Below the pieces are notes generated by a model that worked only from the letters and a program-made list of their open reading frames with translations, was not told the DNA's origin and did no database searches. The position numbers and the translations under genes were made by a program. DNA of 64,000 nt. Source: Wurfbainia villosa. Its lineage: Eukaryota; Streptophyta; Magnoliopsida; Zingiberales; Zingiberaceae. This document shows positions 60,622 through 64,000 of the stretch, one piece after another; the stretch's first letter is position 1, and every line of letters starts with the position of its first letter. The stretch is taken from the NCBI GenBank assembly GCA_025175895.1, contig CM045991.1, forward strand, positions 75,999,174-76,063,173, written 5' to 3'.

Positions 60622-61559
60622 TTAGTGTGAATCAATCACGCTCTTAGGAACCCAAAATCGATTTGAGCTCCTAGGGTTAATTAGGTATTCCTTAGGGATA
60701 ACCTTCCTAATGACCCTCCTAGGCTTATTAGCCTTGGTCATTTTGGTCTTACCTAGGTTGACTCTAGGGGTAACTCCCCTTGCAACCTTCTTAGTGGCCA
60801 CCCTAGGTTTCTTAGAAACCTTGGCCACTAGGCACAACCCTTGGTCAACTCTAGGGATGACTTCCTTATTGACCTTAGTTTTCCTAGGTTTAGTTCCATA
60901 ATCAAATGGAACATTGTGATAGGTTTCCTTGGGCTTAGGTTTGCCCTTGGATGAATCTAATTTCCTAGGTCTTGATTTTTGACCATTTGACTCTAGGCTT
61001 TGACTTCTAGACCCTACATGTTCACCTCTTGACCCTTGAAATAGATTTTGCATTTTTGCAAGGGTCTTTTCCATCTTTTCAAGCCTTGATCTCAAGACTT
61101 GATTTTCCTTTTCGAGTTGCCCAATTTTAGAATTTTGATTTAATCCTTGGGCATTGGGCTTCCTAGGCATATGCCTAGTCCATTTAGGATTGAAACCTAG
61201 GTGTTCTCCTATTTTCTTGATAGATTCCCTAGGTAAAATATTTTTAGGGACATTAGTCCAAAATTTCTTCTTATTTCCTAAGTGGACACTCTTAGCACTT
61301 AAACAAATATGTCTATTATTTCTAGCATGCTTTTCATGTACAATAGAAAGACTATTAAAATTATTCCTAGCATGCTTCTTATCCCTAGAAATTGAAGATG
61401 CATTGATAAATTTTACCTTAGTGTTTGCCTTGGAGGCTCCTCCTACTTGTGTTGCTCCTTCTTGCCCTTTCTTCTTCCCCCTTGGGCAATGACTCCAGTA
61501 ATGCCCCCTTTGAGTTGCACTTGAAGCATATGATATGCTCCTTGCTCTTTTGAATTTGG
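60622..61559 (-). pseudogene. gag: SIRE-like gag C-terminal part, 5' truncated
   Basis: A 321-codon minus-strand frame. Its first few residues derive from the CopA' LTR. The gag part carries a zinc-knuckle remnant (SSATQRGHYWSHCPRGKKKG, in which the first Cys pair is altered) and a coiled-coil-like segment (IGQLEKENQVLRSRLEKMEK, TLAKMQNLF). Lys/Arg-rich repeats follow (RVDQGLCLVAKVSKKPRVAT), and it ends with PKEYLINPRSSNRFWVPKSV. That ending is characteristic of SIRE-type gag in plants. The capsid half is missing because a CopA'-type LTR inserted at 61559/61560. Confidence 0.78.
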
Positions 61560-62505
61560 TGTTAGTTATAGCCCTAGAACCAATCATGTGATGGTTGAAT
61601 AGGGAACATTTTGTATCATATTCTATAAAGGCAAAGGATTGGTTATTATATTTACATCTTGCTTGTGCCAGCTAAATTAAATATAATAATGCCCTAGAAA
61701 AGTAGGTTCTTATCTACAGCACATCAATTGGCAGAATTGATTATGAGAGGCTGTAGAGAACACTTTCCTAAATGTTCCTAGTCAAGTATTAATATGCAAG
61801 GGCAATATTAATACATAAAGACTAGCATGTAGGTCAATTGATGACTTGATCTCACAAGTCATGGATATATGATATCAAGTTGACACATGGGTATATATTA
61901 GAGAATATATCTTGACCCGACCGCCATGAGAAAGTTTCATGGATCGTCATATGAGTGTCATAAACTTTCTCATGTGACTATTGGTATGAATAGTCCTCAA
62001 ACTGAAGTCACTACGGTTCCCTACATAAGAGTTATGTACTTTGGTATCGTCAAGCGTCACATGTAGGGTGGACCATAAAGCGATTCTTGGGTATATAACA
62101 AATTATGCGGAGGATGTAGTGATGTAGATGGGATCTATCCCTCCCATATGGCCAGGAGTGATATCTGTGGGCCCCTTGATTGAGTAGAACTACTAAAACG
62201 CATGGCCATGCTCGAATGAGTCAATATGAGATATTGAGCTCATTTGTTTGAGTTAGTTTACTTAGGGATCAAGAAACACATAGATTGATCGAGGATGACA
62301 CGGTCTAAGCCTCATTGGTCAATCTGATATCAAGGATAGAAGGACACGGTCAAACATTATAGTAGTCACGGAAAGGTTAGTCGGATCTTGACTTATCTTG
62401 TAACTTGGGTAGCAATGATGTATTGCTAGATGCCGCTCATTGCTTGTGTATCTAAAAGAGTTTAGATCCACTGCCAACGTTATGAGAGCCTATAGGGTCA
62501 CACAC
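61560..62505 (+). mobile_element. CopA'-type copia LTR, partial
   Basis: It starts TGTTAGTTATAGCCCTAGAA and follows the inverse of the solo LTR 24509-26204 block by block (CAATCATGTGATGG, GTAGGTTCTTATC, CATGAGAAAGTTTCATGGAT, GGGTAGCAATGATG). It is cut at 62505 after GGGTCACACAC by another LTR. Whether it is a solo LTR or part of a full element cannot be seen here. Confidence 0.8.
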
Positions 62506-63034
62506 TATAACGCCCGTAAAATTCCTAGCAATTTTACAAGAATTTTTGGCTTGATAATCATGGGCTTTATGTGGGCCTTTTCAAAAATAAAAGGAAATAA
62601 GCCAAAAAGGGGTGCAAGGCCTAGGAATTGAACCCCAAACCTCTAGAGATAGCCAAGCCTTATAGATGCACCCACTAACCAGAAGACCAATAGGATTATA
62701 TGATTAAGGAAGAGGGGGAAACTATAGATAAGTAGGACTAAGGGTAAATGAAGAGGCATAGAAAAGAAAAGAGGAACTTCTCTTCCTCCCCTTTATAAAG
62801 AAGAGGGAAGATTGAATTTGGTCACTTCCTCTCTTCTTTCCTTCTCCTCTCACCAAAATCCTTGAGCTCTCCCTCTCCTTTCCACCCCTTGGCGAACCCC
62901 ATCCAAGCAAGAGAAGGTTAGGTGTTGGTCTTCCTTAGGTCATCTTCCTCACCCAAATCAAAGCGAAGGATGTAAGTATCCTCACTGCATACGAGTAGCT
63001 CCGATTGATGTTTTATAAAAGAAACCTATATTGT

Positions 63035-63870
63035 TGTATTCGGCCAAACTATGATTCAGGGTCTCCATGAAGTTATATGCCATGCTTTTGAAACTATATG
63101 ATGATGCTAGGGTTAGAAATGGATTAGGTCAAAAGTTAACCCTAGGAAACCCTATGAACCATTCGGCCAACATGGATTTTTGGTGTTTTATTGAAGTTTT
63201 ATATCTTGTTTTACTTGCAAATGATGATGTTAACATGTTAGAGGGATTAGGATAAAGATCTAACCCTGAAAGTCTACATAGGCCCTTCCCCCTGATATTG
63301 ATGTCCTAATGAAGTTTAATCCATGTTTGGTATGCATATGATGTTATAAGTATGTTAAAAGGACTTAGGTTAAAGACTAACCTAAACCTTATTTGGACCA
63401 TTCGGCCAACCTAGGTTTTTGGGTGACTAAGTGAAGTCTTAACCCATGTTTTATGTGCAAGTGAAGTTATTGTTATGTTTAAGGAATTAGGTTAAAAGAC
63501 TAACCCTAAACCTTATTTGGACCATTCGGCCAACCTAGGTTTTTTGGGTGACTAAGTGAAGTCTTAACCCATGTTTTATGTGCAAGTGAAGTTATTGTTA
63601 TGTTTAAGGAATTAGGTTAAAAGACTAACCCTAAACCTTATTTGGACCATTCGGCCAACCTAGGTTTTTGGGTGACTAAGTGAAGTCTTAACCCATGTTG
63701 TATATGCAAATGAAGTTATTGTTATGTTTCATGAATTAGGTTAAAGGTTAACCCTAAAACCCTACTATGAGCCATTCGGCCAACCTAGGTTTTTGGGTAA
63801 CTAGATGAAGTTTTAATTTAAGTCTTATGTGCATATGAAGTTGTTGCTAAGTTAAATACATAGGTGTTTA
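63035..63870. repeat. Tandem repeat, about 124 bases per unit
   Basis: CATTCGGCCAAC recurs at about 63160, 63399, 63523, 63648 and 63773, with a partial copy near 63038 and a degenerate one near 63280. Each unit also carries CTAGGTTTTTGGGTGACTAA, GTGAAGTC and TAACCCTAAA. The three units 63398-63770 are nearly identical and the outer ones diverge. Confidence 0.9.
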
Positions 63871-63890
63871 CTTCCTTTGATGCCATGCCT

Positions 63891-64000
63891 TATGCCATGT
63901 TAATGCAATAAAGCATGATGTGTTATGAAATGAAGTATGCTATGCCATGTTAATGAAATGAAGCATGATGTGTTATGAAATGAAGTATGCTATGCTATGT
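63891..64000. repeat. Tandem repeat, 50 bases per unit, cut by the window end
   Basis: TATGCCATGTTAATG recurs at 63891 and 63941 with AAGCATGATGTGTTATGAAA between. Two copies are visible and a third begins at the window edge. Confidence 0.85.

Larger units (their letters stand above)
55023..61559 (-). mobile_element. SIRE-like copia element lacking pol, minus strand
   Basis: It comprises the 3' LTR (55023-56532), a purine-rich tract read on the minus strand as AAAAAGGGAGAGAT just before TGTTGGTGCAATCGG, a non-coding internal region, a CopC solo LTR (57667-59893) and a gag (61559-60622). Only about 1.9 kb of element sequence lies between gag and the 3' LTR, too little for pol, and no pol motif is visible. 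The 5' part is cut at 61559 by a CopA'-type LTR. It appears to be a gag-only deletion derivative needing pol in trans. Confidence 0.72.
62506..64000 (+). mobile_element. Start of a long LTR-like element with tandem repeats, runs off the window
   Basis: It starts TATAACGCCCGTAAAATTCC within the CopA' LTR. A TATAACGCCCG start, one transition from TGTAACGCCCG, resembles long LTRs of plant Ty3/gypsy elements. A TTTATAAA box lies near 62792. It contains two tandem-repeat blocks and no coding motif. The family and the right end are unknown. Direction is inferred from the TGTAACGCCC-like start. Confidence 0.5.

Overview
This window is plant nuclear DNA built almost entirely from transposable elements inserted into one another. 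I find no host protein-coding gene, rRNA or tRNA gene. A flowering plant is indicated by spliced CACTA (En/Spm) transposase genes, long-LTR chromovirus-type Ty3/gypsy elements, an Athila/Tat-type gag with a degenerate tRNA-Asp-type primer site, and several Ty1/copia elements with initiator-Met primer sites. I cannot name the species.

Layout. 1-2567: AT-rich sequence with no recognised gene. 2568-3344: left end of a CACTA element holding an internally deleted transposase remnant. About 3345-21090: 5' LTR, primer site and gag of an Athila/Tat-like element. Its LTR is split by a solo LTR of a Del/Tekay-like element (4097-7577, duplication GTTTA) and by a complete CACTA element (7769-19317, duplication ACC). 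The CACTA element carries two minus-strand genes, a TNP2-like transposase (17421-13723) and a Transposase_24/TNPA-like protein (about 13500-8993). A second Del-type solo LTR (9072-12013, duplication GAGGA) lies in the last exon of the second gene. 21091-28153: a minus-strand Del/Tekay-like element interrupting the Athila gag, with its 3' LTR and a badly decayed pol, itself interrupted by a copia solo LTR (24509-26204, duplication TACTC). 28154-29173: part of a SIRE-like LTR. 29174-55022: a minus-strand copia element, here called CopA-minus. Its 3' LTR holds a complete plus-strand copy of the same family (CopA-plus, 30371-39437), and its pol holds a second copia family (CopC, 40806-49984). 55023-61559: a SIRE-like element with gag but no pol, inserted in the CopA-minus 5' LTR and carrying a CopC solo LTR (57667-59893, duplication AAAAC). 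61560-62505: part of a CopA-related LTR. 62506-64000: start of another long LTR with tandem repeats.

The elements do not form a pathway. Their order of insertion can be read directly from target-site duplications and from reading frames that rejoin across insertions. Every coding region carries stops or frameshifts, so none looks autonomous as written. The most informative features are the CACTA element with its palindromic subterminal arrays and GC-rich block; clusters of a GTCGAC-centred palindrome in unrelated elements; an RNase H deletion shared by both CopA copies; and a duplicated LTR-plus-flank segment in CopC. Family labels such as Del/Tekay, Athila/Tat and SIRE come from recognised motifs and structure, not from a database search.
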